64,000 nucleotides of DNA from contig OY759511.1 of the NCBI GenBank assembly GCA_963662395.1, forward strand, positions 1 to 64,000, in the 5' to 3' direction. Shown here in pieces: positions 1 to 8,795 of this stretch; position 1 is the first letter of the stretch; every line of letters starts with the position of its first letter. The notes beneath the pieces are model-generated. The model did not search any database. It worked only from the letters and a program-made list of their open reading frames with translations, and was not told the origin of the DNA. A program made the translations under genes and the position numbers. The stretch is from JAPOXR01 sp963662395. Its GTDB lineage: Bacteria > Pseudomonadota > Alphaproteobacteria > Rhodobacterales > Rhodobacteraceae.

Positions 1-1
1 G

Positions 2-1036
2 CTGTCACGCATCGTGGTGGAAAAGCCCTTCGGGCAGGATCTTGCCACCTCCCGCCAGCTCAACGCGGCGCTGACCGCGACATTTGACGAGGCCCAGATC
101 TACCGGATCGACCACTATCTGGGCAAGGAGACAGTCCAGAACCTGATGGCGCTGCGCTTTGCAAATGCGCTGTTCGAGCCGTTGTGGAACAGCCAGCATA
201 TCGACCATGTCCAGATCACGGTCGCCGAATCGCTGGGGATCGAGGGTCGCAGCGAGTTCTACGACCGGACCGGCGCCATGCGCGACATGGTCCAGAACCA
301 CCTCATGCAGCTTCTGTGCCTGGTGGCGATGGAGCCGCCTGCCAGGTTTGGTCCCGATGAGGTCAGGGATGAAAAAGTCAAGGTTATCAAGGCACTGGAG
401 CCTGTTCCTCCCGAGACGGTGATCCGCGGGCAATATGTCGGGAGATGTCCGGAGGACGGATACCTGGCCCACGCCAATGCCAGTTCGAGCTCGACTGAAA
501 GCTACATCGCCCTCAAATGCGGGATTGCCAATTGGCGCTGGGCCGGCACGCCCTTCTACCTCAGGACCGGCAAGCGATTGCGCGAGCGGCTGTCGGAGGT
601 GGCAGTCGTCTTCAGGAAGCCACCGCACGCCATCTTCGACGGCATGCATGAGCGTCCGGGCAACGTGCTGGCCATTCGACTGCAGCCCGATGAGGGCATC
701 GACATGCAGATCACCATCAAGGAGCCCGGGCCCGGTGGCATGCGGCTGGCGGATGTACCCATGGATATGAGCTTTGCCGAGTCGGTCGGGACCGATTACG
801 GGCCGCTGATCAACGCCTATGAAAGGCTCATCATGGATGTGATTCGAGGCGACCAGACATTGTTCATGCGCAGCGACGAGGTGGAGGCGGCCTGGCAGTG
901 GACCGATGCCATTTCCGGGCATTGGGCAGGATCCGGAGCTGCGCCGGATCCCTACCAGGCCGGCAGCAGCGGCCCGGAGGCTGCCGACGAACTTCTCTCG
1001 CGTGACGGCAGGCGCTGGCGGGAGATCGCGCTGTGA
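2..1036 (+). CDS. zwf: Glucose-6-phosphate 1-dehydrogenase, 5'-truncated by window edge
   Basis: Oxidises glucose 6-phosphate to 6-phosphogluconolactone with NAD(P)+, the cytosolic entry to the Entner-Doudoroff and pentose phosphate routes. The first visible codons read LSRIVVEKPFG, a conserved stretch normally about 140 residues into the protein, so the nucleotide-binding N-terminus lies left of the window. The catalytic signature RIDHYLGKE is encoded at nt 104-130. About 344 codons are visible out of the usual ~490, ending at a TGA. pgl and then pgi follow on the same strand at short spacing, the order known from Rhodobacter-type genomes, so a zwf-pgl-pgi operon is likely. The call is firm; only the 5' end is missing. 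Confidence 0.97.
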   Translation: MSRIVVEKPFGQDLATSRQLNAALTATFDEAQIYRIDHYLGKETVQNLMALRFANALFEPLWNSQHIDHVQITVAESLGIEGRSEFYDRTGAMRDMVQNHLMQLLCLVAMEPPARFGPDEVRDEKVKVIKALEPVPPETVIRGQYVGRCPEDGYLAHANASSSSTESYIALKCGIANWRWAGTPFYLRTGKRLRERLSEVAVVFRKPPHAIFDGMHERPGNVLAIRLQPDEGIDMQITIKEPGPGGMRLADVPMDMSFAESVGTDYGPLINAYERLIMDVIRGDQTLFMRSDEVEAAWQWTDAISGHWAGSGAAPDPYQAGSSGPEAADELLSRDGRRWREIAL

Positions 1037-1088
1037 AGCCGGTGGAGCATGCCGGGGCCGGAGTGCCATGCCGGCAGGAGACCGGGCC

Positions 1089-1742
1089 GTGAGGCTGGTG
1101 GAGTATGCAGATGACCGGGTCTGGGCGATCACGGTTGCCGAAATCCTGGCTGGCCAGCTTGCATCGGAGCTTGACCAAAATGATCGTTGCCGGCTTGTCC
1201 TGGCTGGCGGCACCACGCCGGCGCCGGTCTACCGGCAGCTGGGTCGACTGGATATCGACTGGAGCCGGGTCTCGGTCATGCCGTCGGATGAAAGATGTGT
1301 ATCGCAGGAGTCGCCGCGCTCGAATTATCGCATGATTGCCGAATGCCTGGCCGGAACCCTGGCATCACGTGCGGTTCTCGTTCCCCTGTTCCTGCCTGGC
1401 CGGCAGGGTGCGGCGCCGGGCCGGATCGGTGATGCCATCCCGGCAACGGTCTGTGTTCTCGGACTCGGCGAGGACATGCACACGGCCTCGCTGTTTCCCC
1501 TGTCGCCGCAGATCGAACAGGCCATGGCCGGTGAGGCACCGCCGGTGATGGCGATGACGGCACCGGATGGCGAGGAGCGAATGACGCTGACATGCCAGGA
1601 GCTTGCCCGGTCGACCTTCATCCATTTCCTGATAACGGGCCCGGGAAAGAGACGGGCACTCGAGCGGGCAATGGGCGAGCCCGACCGGCTCAAGGCCCCG
1701 GCTGGCGCCTTGCTCGACTCGGCGATGGTTCACCATGCGTGA
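1089..1742 (+). CDS. pgl: 6-phosphogluconolactonase
   Basis: Hydrolyses 6-phosphogluconolactone to 6-phosphogluconate, the step after Zwf. The protein (about 217 aa) has the short form of the NagB/DevB-like family: an early LVLAGGTTPAPVY phosphate-binding segment, the VSVMPSDERCV motif and a later VCVLGLGEDMHTASLFP segment (usually GxGxDGHxASLFP). I chose the GTG at 1089 because AGGAG lies 8 nt upstream and the product starts as family members do. The in-frame ATG at 1068, with GGAG 5 nt upstream, is the alternative and adds 7 residues. It overlaps the next gene's possible upstream GTG and is surely co-transcribed with zwf and pgi. The DGH-to-EDMH change in the second motif is unusual but leaves the histidine. 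Confidence 0.9.
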   Translation: MRLVEYADDRVWAITVAEILAGQLASELDQNDRCRLVLAGGTTPAPVYRQLGRLDIDWSRVSVMPSDERCVSQESPRSNYRMIAECLAGTLASRAVLVPLFLPGRQGAAPGRIGDAIPATVCVLGLGEDMHTASLFPLSPQIEQAMAGEAPPVMAMTAPDGEERMTLTCQELARSTFIHFLITGPGKRRALERAMGEPDRLKAPAGALLDSAMVHHA

Positions 1743-1816
1743 GGGCAATCGGCAGCGCTGCCTCGAATGCGATGGCGAGCCGGCGTGACGGCAAACCGGT
1801 GAAACTCGAGGCGCAC

Positions 1817-3415
1817 ATGTCATCACTTTCGCAGGTCCGACAATACTGGAGCACCGTCCGCGACCGGCGGATCGCCGACCTCTTCGAGGAGGATAGACAC
1901 CGGACCGACCACTTGTCCCTGGAGGTCGGCGACCTCTTCCTGGATTACTCCAAGACCAGTCTTGACGGAACCTCGCTGTCGATGCTGTTCGAGTTGCTGG
2001 CCGGAAGTGTGTTCCGGGAGCGGCGACAGCAGATGTTCGAGGGCCTGCCGGTCAACAATACCGAGAACCGGCCCGCCCTCCACATGGCGCTTCGCGGCCC
2101 CGAGGAATTCCGGCTCGACGGCAGGGACGTCAGCGCCGATACCGCCGGGACCCTGGACAGGATGGCGGCCATGGCCCGTCGGATCCGGGAAGGTGTGCAG
2201 GCGCCGCAAGGTGGCGGAAGGTTCACCGATGTCATCAATATCGGCATTGGCGGCTCCGGGCTTGGGCCGGAGATGGCAACCGAGGCGCTGGCACCCTATG
2301 CCGATGGCCCGCGGATCCATCATGTCTCGAACGTGGACGGCTCGCAGATCAGCCGGGTGGTAGCGGGGCTGGATCCCCGGACGACGCTGGTCATCGTGGT
2401 GTCGAAGACCTTCCGGACGGTCGAGACCCTGACCAACGCCCGGACCGCGCGCAGCTGGATTGCCGGCTGCCTTGGCGAGGAGCGGGTTGGCGAGCGGTTC
2501 ATCGGCGTGTCGTCCAACCCGCGTGAAACTGCAGCCTTCGGGCTGTCAGCCGAATCGGTCTTCGAATTTGCCGACTGGGTCGGTGGAAGATACTCGGTCT
2601 GGGGCCCGGTCGGCCTGTCATTGATGCTGGCGATCGGCCCGGAGCATTTTGCCCGATTCCTGGCTGGCGCCCACGACATGGATCGGCATTTCAGGACCGC
2701 CAGGCCGCAGGTCAACATGCCGGTTCTGCTTGGCCTGACCGGCATCTGGCACAACCAGGTATGTGGTTATTCCACCCGTGCGATCCTGCCATATGATCAG
2801 CGGCTGGCGAGGCTTCCTGCCTATCTTCAGCAGCTGGAAATGGAATCGAACGGAAAGTCGGTTGCCCTGGATGGACGGCCATTGCAGGAGCATTCGGCGC
2901 CGGTGGTCTGGGGCGAGCCTGGAACCAATGGCCAGCACGCCTTTCACCAGATGCTGCACCAGGGGACACGCATCGTGCCCTGCGAGTTCCTGGTGGCGGC
3001 CAGCGGTCACGAAGCCGGGCTTCGGCATCACCACGACATTCTTCTTGCCAATTGCCTGGCCCAGTCGCGGGCGCTGATGGCCGGCAATCAGTCGAACACC
3101 CCCGCGGTCAGCCTGCCTCGCCGTTGCCCGGGCAACCGGCCTTCCACGACCCTGGTTCTTTCCGGGCTGACGCCATCGGCGCTCGGGCAGCTGATCGCGC
3201 TCTACGAGCACCGGGTTTTCGTTGAAGGGGCAATTCTCGGGATCAACAGCTTCGATCAATGGGGTGTCGAGCTTGGCAAGGAGATTGCCCGGGGATTGGT
3301 AGGCAGCGTGGCTGCAGGCTCGATACCGGATGACGTCGACGCATCGACCAGGCGGCTGCTGCAATTCATCAACGGGGCCAGGTCGGATGGTGGAGATTCC
3401 GCCACTTCCGGATGA
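1817..3415 (+). CDS. pgi: Glucose-6-phosphate isomerase
   Basis: Interconverts glucose 6-phosphate and fructose 6-phosphate in the cytosol. The 532-aa length fits the family. Visible family segments are the GIGGSGLGPEMATEAL sugar-phosphate-binding loop, VIVVSKTFRTVETLTN (GPI signature region) and a late GINSFDQWGVELGK segment, the second GPI signature containing the conserved QWGVELGK. I start at ATG 1817 (MSSLSQVRQYW), which matches the usual N-terminus. An in-frame ATG at 1772 and a GTG at 1739 overlapping the pgl stop are alternatives that would add 15-26 poorly conserved residues. It is the third gene of the zwf-pgl-pgi set and feeds hexose phosphate to Zwf. Confidence 0.96.
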   Translation: MSSLSQVRQYWSTVRDRRIADLFEEDRHRTDHLSLEVGDLFLDYSKTSLDGTSLSMLFELLAGSVFRERRQQMFEGLPVNNTENRPALHMALRGPEEFRLDGRDVSADTAGTLDRMAAMARRIREGVQAPQGGGRFTDVINIGIGGSGLGPEMATEALAPYADGPRIHHVSNVDGSQISRVVAGLDPRTTLVIVVSKTFRTVETLTNARTARSWIAGCLGEERVGERFIGVSSNPRETAAFGLSAESVFEFADWVGGRYSVWGPVGLSLMLAIGPEHFARFLAGAHDMDRHFRTARPQVNMPVLLGLTGIWHNQVCGYSTRAILPYDQRLARLPAYLQQLEMESNGKSVALDGRPLQEHSAPVVWGEPGTNGQHAFHQMLHQGTRIVPCEFLVAASGHEAGLRHHHDILLANCLAQSRALMAGNQSNTPAVSLPRRCPGNRPSTTLVLSGLTPSALGQLIALYEHRVFVEGAILGINSFDQWGVELGKEIARGLVGSVAAGSIPDDVDASTRRLLQFINGARSDGGDSATSG

Positions 3416-3433
3416 CGTCGAATGCAGGTGGAA

Positions 3434-3508
3434 TGGAGCGGGTGATCGGGATCGAACCGACGACATTCAGCTTGGGAAGCTGACGTTCTGCCACTGAACT
3501 ACACCCGC
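3434..3508 (-). tRNA. tRNA-Gly (anticodon CCC)
   Basis: On the minus strand a complete cloverleaf can be folded. The acceptor stem is GCGGGTG/CACCCGC, the anticodon stem TCAGC/GCTGA encloses the loop TTCCCAA (anticodon CCC, reading GGG), and the T arm contains TTCGATC. The 3' CCA is encoded in the gene. It lies between pgi and the B12-related cluster. Confidence 0.95.
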
Positions 3509-3545
3509 CTTGCCAAGACCGGGTTAGGCGAATCGCCGGCGATGG

Positions 3546-5618
3546 TCAATCATGATTGACCCCCTGGCGCCCGCGCCGGCTCCGCCGTTTCGTCCGGCCA
3601 GCCGCCGCCTGGCCGGCGCCAGGTCCGGGCAACAGGCCGGTCAGGTGCGGGAAGGGGTCGACCGCATGCGGTATGGCGGTTGCATTGACGAAGTGTTCCT
3701 GGAACCTGGGTTCCATGGCGGTCTCGACCTTCTCGATCCGGCTGACCACCTCTTCGATTTCCCGGCGCGCCGCCAGGCTGCACAGGGCCATGCGGGCACC
3801 GGTGCCGGCAGCATTTCCGGCCGAGGAGACCTGGTCCGGATCGCAGTCGGGAATCATGCCGAGGATCATGGCGTGGTGGGTGGAGATGTGGGAGCCGAAT
3901 GCGCCGGCAAGCACGATCCGGCTCACCTCGCTCACGCCGAATTCATCCATCAGCAATCTGGCACCGGCATAGAGCGCCGCCTTGGCCAGCTGGATGGCCC
4001 GGATGTCAGCCTGGGTGACCATGATGCGGTCGCCGCCGTTCCTGTCATGCAGCAGATACGAATAGGTTCGGCCCTCGGGCAGAATCCTGGACGCATCCGG
4101 CAAGGATCCCGGCCCGGCAAGGCCGGATTGGTCGATGATGCCGGCCACGCGCAGTTCGGCAATTGCCTCGATGATTCCCGAGCCGCAAATGCCGGTAATC
4201 CCGGTCTCGTCCGCTACCTGCGAAAATCCCTCTTCATCCGACCAATGCTCGCTGCCGATGATCCTGAATCTGGGCTCGCCGGTATCGGCCGCAATCTCGA
4301 CTCTCTCGATGGCGCCGGGTGCCGCTCGCTGGCCGGACGAGATCTGCGCACCCTCGAATGCCGGCCCGGTCGGCGATGAGCAGGCCAGCACGCGGTCCCG
4401 GTTGCCCAGCACGATCTCGGCATTGGTTCCGACATCGACGATCAGGACAATGTCATCGGACAGATGCGGCTGCTCGGAGAGAATGACCGCCGCGCAATCC
4501 GCACCGACATGGCCAGCGATGCAGGGCAGTATGTAGACCCGGGATGACCTGCCCGGAAAGCCGAGCCCCAACTCCCGGGCGCCGGTCATGACCGGGTCGG
4601 CAGTTGCCAGGGCAAAGGGCGCCTGGCCAAGCTCGGTCGGGTCCAGGCCAAGCAACAGGTGGTGCATGACCGGGTTGCAGACAAAGACGGTCTCCAGGAT
4701 CAGGTCACGCTCGACCCCGGCTGACCCGGCCGTCTTCTCGAACAGCGAGTCCAGCTCCCGGTGCAATGCCGCCGTCATTTCACCGGCGCCACCCTCGTTG
4801 AGCATGGCATAGGAGACGCGACTCATGAGATCCTCGCCGAACCGGATCTGCGGGTTCATGGCCCCGGAAGAGGCGACGATGCTCCCGGTTTCCATCTCGC
4901 ACAGATGGGCGGCGATGGTCGTGGAGCCGACATCGACGGCCAACCCGTATACCGGACCGGGTTGAAATCCCGGCCAGAGCCCGACCAGGCGAGGAACCGA
5001 TTCGTCGGCCTGACGATGCAGCGCCACCGTGACCTTCCAGCCTCCCTTGCGCAACGCATCCTGCAAATCCACCAGGATGGCGAGATCGATCTGGACCTCC
5101 GGGATTGCCCATTGTTCGGCGATTGCATCCCGAAGCCGCTCGAGATCACCTGAGGGGTCATGGATATCCGGTTGAGAAACCTCGACATAATGCAGCTTGA
5201 TCGATGGATCCATTTCCACCGGCCGCTCATCCGGGGACTTCCTGACGACCTGCCGGTGAACCTGGGATTCTGCCGGAACATCGACAATGATGTCACCGAG
5301 TATCCGTGCCTGGCAGCCCAACCGCCGACCCTCCGGCAGGCCGCGGATCCGGTCGTAGCGATCTTCAACCTCGTTCCAGCCGGACAATGCCTCCGGACTG
5401 GCGGAGACTCCATGCTTGGGAAATTCGCCGAAGGAGGGTGACACCTGGCATCTCGAGCATATGCCCCGTCCACCACAGACACTGTCGAGATCGACACCGA
5501 GCCGCCGCGCCGCTTCCAGTACCGGTGTCCCTTCCGGAACACGGCCCCGCTTGCCCGACGGGGTGAAGATCACCAGCCTTCCGGTCACGGCCTTCCCGTC
5601 ATTGCCGGCTTCCGCCAT
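3546..5618 (-). CDS. ASKHA-type ferredoxin, corrinoid (B12) protein reductive activator (RACo/RamA-like, DUF4445)
   Basis: Predicted to use a [2Fe-2S] cluster and an ATPase fold to re-reduce the inactive Co(II) state of a corrinoid protein. The N-terminal ~100 residues form a plant-type ferredoxin with cysteines in CGGRGICSRC and a later cysteine in LGCQARIL. A middle linker follows, then an ASKHA (actin/Hsp70-like) domain with the phosphate-binding AVDVGSTTIAAHL and later IVDVGTNAEIVLG and VLAGAFGSHIS segments. Its 690 aa match DUF4445 family members. It is last in a minus-strand group with a pterin-binding methyltransferase 62 nt upstream and an MTHFR-like gene, a context pointing to methionine synthase or another B12 methyltransferase as its client. 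No strong ribosome-binding site is visible. Family call firm; the client protein is inferred. Confidence 0.88.
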   Translation of the reverse strand: MAEAGNDGKAVTGRLVIFTPSGKRGRVPEGTPVLEAARRLGVDLDSVCGGRGICSRCQVSPSFGEFPKHGVSASPEALSGWNEVEDRYDRIRGLPEGRRLGCQARILGDIIVDVPAESQVHRQVVRKSPDERPVEMDPSIKLHYVEVSQPDIHDPSGDLERLRDAIAEQWAIPEVQIDLAILVDLQDALRKGGWKVTVALHRQADESVPRLVGLWPGFQPGPVYGLAVDVGSTTIAAHLCEMETGSIVASSGAMNPQIRFGEDLMSRVSYAMLNEGGAGEMTAALHRELDSLFEKTAGSAGVERDLILETVFVCNPVMHHLLLGLDPTELGQAPFALATADPVMTGARELGLGFPGRSSRVYILPCIAGHVGADCAAVILSEQPHLSDDIVLIVDVGTNAEIVLGNRDRVLACSSPTGPAFEGAQISSGQRAAPGAIERVEIAADTGEPRFRIIGSEHWSDEEGFSQVADETGITGICGSGIIEAIAELRVAGIIDQSGLAGPGSLPDASRILPEGRTYSYLLHDRNGGDRIMVTQADIRAIQLAKAALYAGARLLMDEFGVSEVSRIVLAGAFGSHISTHHAMILGMIPDCDPDQVSSAGNAAGTGARMALCSLAARREIEEVVSRIEKVETAMEPRFQEHFVNATAIPHAVDPFPHLTGLLPGPGAGQAAAGRTKRRSRRGRQGVNHD

Positions 5619-5680
5619 CGCTCAGCCTGGCCTGGCAGGCCGGCAGGCCGACGGGCCAGCCGAGGCGGTTGCCGAAGGGG

Positions 5681-6601
5681 TCATCGTGCCCGGCGACGCC
5701 GGTTGCGCCGTCCGGTCGTTGGCTCGTTCGGATTGGGCGCAGGCTTGTAGTTCCTGATCCAGGCGGCGCCATGCGGATCATTGTTGGTCAGGAGGTTGGC
5801 GGCCCGAATTGCCTCCATTTCCTGCGGCCGGACCGGGTTCATGATCGCCGAGGTCATGCCGGCACTGATCGCCATCGGCAGGAAGGCGGCGTTGATGCCA
5901 TGTCGATTGGGCAGCCCGAAGGAGATATTGGAGGCGCCACAGGTTGAATTGACATCGAGCTCCTCCCGCAACCGGCGGACCAGGGCAAAGACCTGCTTGC
6001 CGGCCGTGGGCATGGCCCCAATCGGCATGACAAGCGGGTCGACCACGATATCTCTGGACGGTATGCCGTAATCGGCCGCTCGCTGGACGATCTTCCTGGC
6101 CACCGCGAACCGGATGTCGGGGTTCTCGGATATTCCGGTATCGTCATTCGAGATGGCCACGACGGGAACATTGTACTGCTTGACCAGTGGCAGGATTGCC
6201 TCCAGCCTTTCCTCCTCCCCGGTTACCGAGTTCAAGAGCGGCCGGCCCTCGCAGGTTTCAAGACCGGCCCTGAGCGCTTCGGGGACAGAGCTGTCAACGC
6301 ATATTGGCACATCGACCGTGCTCTGCACCAGTTCGATCAGTCTTTTCATCAGCGGAGGTTCGGTCTGGTTCGGGTCAGGATTCGAATTGTAGACCACGCC
6401 GGCATTGACATCGAGCATCGAGGCGCCGCAGGCGACCTGTTCAAGCGCGTCCTTTCGCACGGTCTCGAAATTGCCTGCCTCCAGTTCGGTAGCCAGCAGC
6501 TTGCGTCCGGTCGGATTGATTCGCTCGCCGATGACACAGAACGGCTCGTCAAACCCGATGACAGCCGTCCGGGTCCTGGATTCGACAATGGTGCGCGTCA
6601 T
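5681..6601 (-). CDS. Pterin-binding methyltransferase (MeTr-type, MetH folate domain-like)
   Basis: A stand-alone dihydropteroate-synthase-fold methyltransferase that moves the methyl group of methyltetrahydrofolate to a corrinoid protein. The N-terminus shows CVIGERINPTGRK, the counterpart of the MetH pterin-domain motif. Further in are MLDVNAG, ICVDSS, VAISNDDTG and the late CGASNISFGLP segment, all typical of the barrel strands that bind the pterin. The ATG at 6601 overlaps the TGA of the upstream MTHFR-like gene by 4 nt (ATGA), which fixes the start and shows translational coupling. No B12-binding or homocysteine-binding domain is fused, so those parts must be elsewhere. The C-terminal tail is basic (GRRNRRRRAR). 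It could serve methionine synthase or a methylamine/betaine demethylation route. Confidence 0.88.
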   Translation of the reverse strand: MTRTIVESRTRTAVIGFDEPFCVIGERINPTGRKLLATELEAGNFETVRKDALEQVACGASMLDVNAGVVYNSNPDPNQTEPPLMKRLIELVQSTVDVPICVDSSVPEALRAGLETCEGRPLLNSVTGEEERLEAILPLVKQYNVPVVAISNDDTGISENPDIRFAVARKIVQRAADYGIPSRDIVVDPLVMPIGAMPTAGKQVFALVRRLREELDVNSTCGASNISFGLPNRHGINAAFLPMAISAGMTSAIMNPVRPQEMEAIRAANLLTNNDPHGAAWIRNYKPAPNPNEPTTGRRNRRRRAR

Positions 6602-7509
6602 GAGCCGGTCCTCCGGATTGCCGCCTGCTGCCGACTGTTCGCCCACTCGGCACTTGCCTTGATTCCACCAAGCGGGAAGATGTGCAGCCCGCCGATCAGG
6701 GTATCATCCCGGCTGTTCCTGAAGCGCGCCAGTTCGGCAACCACGCTGTCCGGCTCTACCGGGGCCAGGAGCTTGACGACATCCCTGGCGCGTCGCTGGA
6801 TGACCCGGATCGATGGCCCGACCCCGCATGCAACGGCGTATTTCAGCAGGGTCTGGAGCTTGGTCGGGCCAGCCACGCCGACATTGATCGGCATGGTTAC
6901 CCCCATGCGGCTGATCCGGGTTGCCCAGGAAATCACCGGGGCGGCCTCAAACACGAACTGCGTCGTCAATTCCATGGCCATGTCGGACTCGTCGGCAATT
7001 CGCTGCTTGTGCAGGATTGCCTTGTCCGTTTCGGTGGTCCCGTCTTCAGGATCGATATCGCGGTTGCCTTCCGGATGTCCGGCAACGAAGACCCTGGTGT
7101 ATCCGGCTCGGTCAAGCACTCCGGATTCAAGCAGTTGAACCGAGCTGTGGAATTGGCCGTAGGGCTTGTCGATTCCCCCGGCCAGCAGCAACGCTTCCCT
7201 GATGCCGGCCTCTTCACGGTATCCTTCCACGATGTTCTGCAAATGCGGGAGGTCGCGGATGGTGCGGGCGGTGATGTGCGGGACCACGGCGAATCCCTCG
7301 TCGGAGAGCCTGCAGGCCGTCGAAACCATGTCGCTTTCCGGTGTACCTTCGATCTGCGCGACGTAGACCCGTGTTCTCGGGGGAAGAATGTCGCGGAAAT
7401 CGGGAATCCTCGCCGCCGTCCTGGGCGTCACCTCGATGCTGAAGCCGGATATGAACTCCGACATGACAGCGGGGGCAGGGGAGAGGTCGGCGTGGTGCGG
7501 TTTGTTCAT
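6598..7509 (-). CDS. Methylenetetrahydrofolate reductase-like protein
   Basis: Flavin-dependent TIM-barrel protein of the MetF family, expected to reduce 5,10-methylene-THF to 5-methyl-THF, the substrate of the next gene product. Family features are the FSIEVTPR opening (usually FEFFPP), FAVVPHITAR, ALLLAGGIDKPYG (LRGD-like loop) and VGVAGPT in place of the usual MPGI loop. About 303 aa from ATG 7509; an in-frame start at 7548 would overlap the upstream gene. It is coupled by a 4-nt overlap to the methyltransferase, making a compact methyl-THF supply-and-use unit. The divergent motifs suggest the branch of MTHFR-like proteins found beside such methyltransferases rather than canonical MetF, so I give no gene symbol. 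Confidence 0.82.
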   Translation of the reverse strand: MNKPHHADLSPAPAVMSEFISGFSIEVTPRTAARIPDFRDILPPRTRVYVAQIEGTPESDMVSTACRLSDEGFAVVPHITARTIRDLPHLQNIVEGYREEAGIREALLLAGGIDKPYGQFHSSVQLLESGVLDRAGYTRVFVAGHPEGNRDIDPEDGTTETDKAILHKQRIADESDMAMELTTQFVFEAAPVISWATRISRMGVTMPINVGVAGPTKLQTLLKYAVACGVGPSIRVIQRRARDVVKLLAPVEPDSVVAELARFRNSRDDTLIGGLHIFPLGGIKASAEWANSRQQAAIRRTGS

Positions 7510-7534
7510 TCTGGTTTCGATCCCTGGAGAGGCG

Positions 7535-7831
7535 TCACGACCAGCCATTGCCGGCGATCAATTCACGCAGGCGGGTTGGCGTGTATTCCTGTTCAAGCCG
7601 GGCGGCATGTTCCTGTGCCAGCCGGTCCGCCGGCCCGTCCTCGGCGATCGGCGGGGCCTTCCTCCACTCGGCCAGGTAGGCATCGGTATCGCGGGCGCCG
7701 GTCTTCATGGCGCACCGGTCGATGGCCTGCTCGAATCGCTCGGAAAGCTGCACCTTCGCTGCCCCCCTTCCCCTGCCGACAATGACCTGTGCAGGTATGT
7801 CGCGCCAGTACACGTATACAACATCAGGCAT
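7535..7831 (-). CDS. Small 'virulence factor' domain protein (PF13769-like)
   Basis: A 98-aa soluble protein beginning MPDVVYVYWRDIPAQVIVGRGRG, followed by a charged helical region. I recognise the fold name only as the 'virulence factor' family, a small domain common in alphaproteobacteria beside MTHFR-like genes; its biochemical role is not known to me. The start at ATG 7831 is supported by AGGAGA about 8 nt upstream. It is the first gene of the minus-strand cluster with the MTHFR-like, methyltransferase and ASKHA-ferredoxin genes, with 25 nt separating it from the next start. Co-expression suggests an accessory role in one-carbon/corrinoid metabolism rather than virulence. Confidence 0.72.
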   Translation of the reverse strand: MPDVVYVYWRDIPAQVIVGRGRGAAKVQLSERFEQAIDRCAMKTGARDTDAYLAEWRKAPPIAEDGPADRLAQEHAARLEQEYTPTRLRELIAGNGWS

Positions 7832-8000
7832 TGCATTCTCCTGGAGCATCGATGGTTCCCGGCTTCCACGCCGGATGGTGATGCGATTCGGTCGGCAAAA
7901 TCCCCTCGTGCACGGCAACAACAATTGCCTGCATCCTTGCGGTCAGCCGCAAAATCTGGAATGCCCTTTGGATATTTTGGCAGTCCCGGTCAAGCAAACA

Positions 8001-8702
8001 GTGAACAGAAGACGAGATTCCGGTACTCAACGCCATCTGGCGGTTCGCGTTCGGAAGGCCAAGGGACGAAAAATCAGCTCGTACCGGTGGCTCAACCGGC
8101 AATTGAACGACCCGTTCGTGAGGCAGGCCCGGCTCGACGGGCTGCGCAGTCGTTCCGCCTACAAGCTGGCGGAACTTGATGATCGGTACCGGTTTCTTTC
8201 GCCGGGAAAATTCGTCGCCGATCTCGGCTGCCACCCGGGAGGGTGGACGCAGATTGCGGTCGAGCGCGTCAATGCCGACGGGCGACATGCCGGCAAACCG
8301 GTCGGTCGGGTGCTCAGCCTGGACATCCGGGAGATGGAACCGGTCGAAGGGGCAGAGTTCATGGAGCTTGATCTCCGGTCGGAGCAGGCCGGCAAGCTGG
8401 TCCAGGACCGGTGCTCCGGGCGCATCGACGCGGTGCTGTCGGACATGGCGGCGCCGGCAACCGGGCATGCGCAAACCGACCACCTGCGAATCATGGCATT
8501 GTGCGAGTCGGCGGCGGAAATGTCCTTCGACCTGCTCGTTGCCGGCGGCTGCCTGGTTGCCAAGGTCCTGGCCGGCGGGGCCGAGCACGGCCTGCTCGGG
8601 CAACTCAAATCCAGGTTCGAACGGGTTCATCACGCCAAGCCGAAATCCAGCCGGGCTTCCAGTTCCGAGAAATATGTGGTTGCCCTCGGATTTCACGGAT
8701 GA
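8001..8702 (+). CDS. rlmE: 23S rRNA (uridine-2'-O-) methyltransferase RlmE/FtsJ
   Basis: Methylates the A-loop uridine (U2552 in E. coli) of 23S rRNA using S-adenosylmethionine. The K-D-K-E catalytic tetrad is visible: K in SRSAYKL, D in LSDMAAP, K in LVAKVLAGG and E in SSEKYVVALGF. The SAM motif reads DLGCHPGGW rather than the usual DLGAAPGGW. The N-terminal RWLNRQLNDPFVRQA block is typical of alphaproteobacterial members. The start is uncertain: the frame is open far upstream, and GTG 8001 gives the expected ~20-residue lead (233 aa) but has no clear Shine-Dalgarno. It stands alone, divergent from the B12-related cluster. Confidence 0.9.
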   Translation: MNRRRDSGTQRHLAVRVRKAKGRKISSYRWLNRQLNDPFVRQARLDGLRSRSAYKLAELDDRYRFLSPGKFVADLGCHPGGWTQIAVERVNADGRHAGKPVGRVLSLDIREMEPVEGAEFMELDLRSEQAGKLVQDRCSGRIDAVLSDMAAPATGHAQTDHLRIMALCESAAEMSFDLLVAGGCLVAKVLAGGAEHGLLGQLKSRFERVHHAKPKSSRASSSEKYVVALGFHG

Positions 8703-8795
8703 AACCGGTCGACCGGTCATCGCCAGCTTGACATTTCCCGGTCGGACACAGGAAAAACCGGCACATTGTCAAACTGCGCCGAGGAGAATTTCGAA

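Noticed and set aside
5..1216. Long minus-strand open frame opposite zwf and pgl
   Set aside because: It is the antisense shadow of conserved coding sequence in GC-rich DNA; its translation has no motifs.
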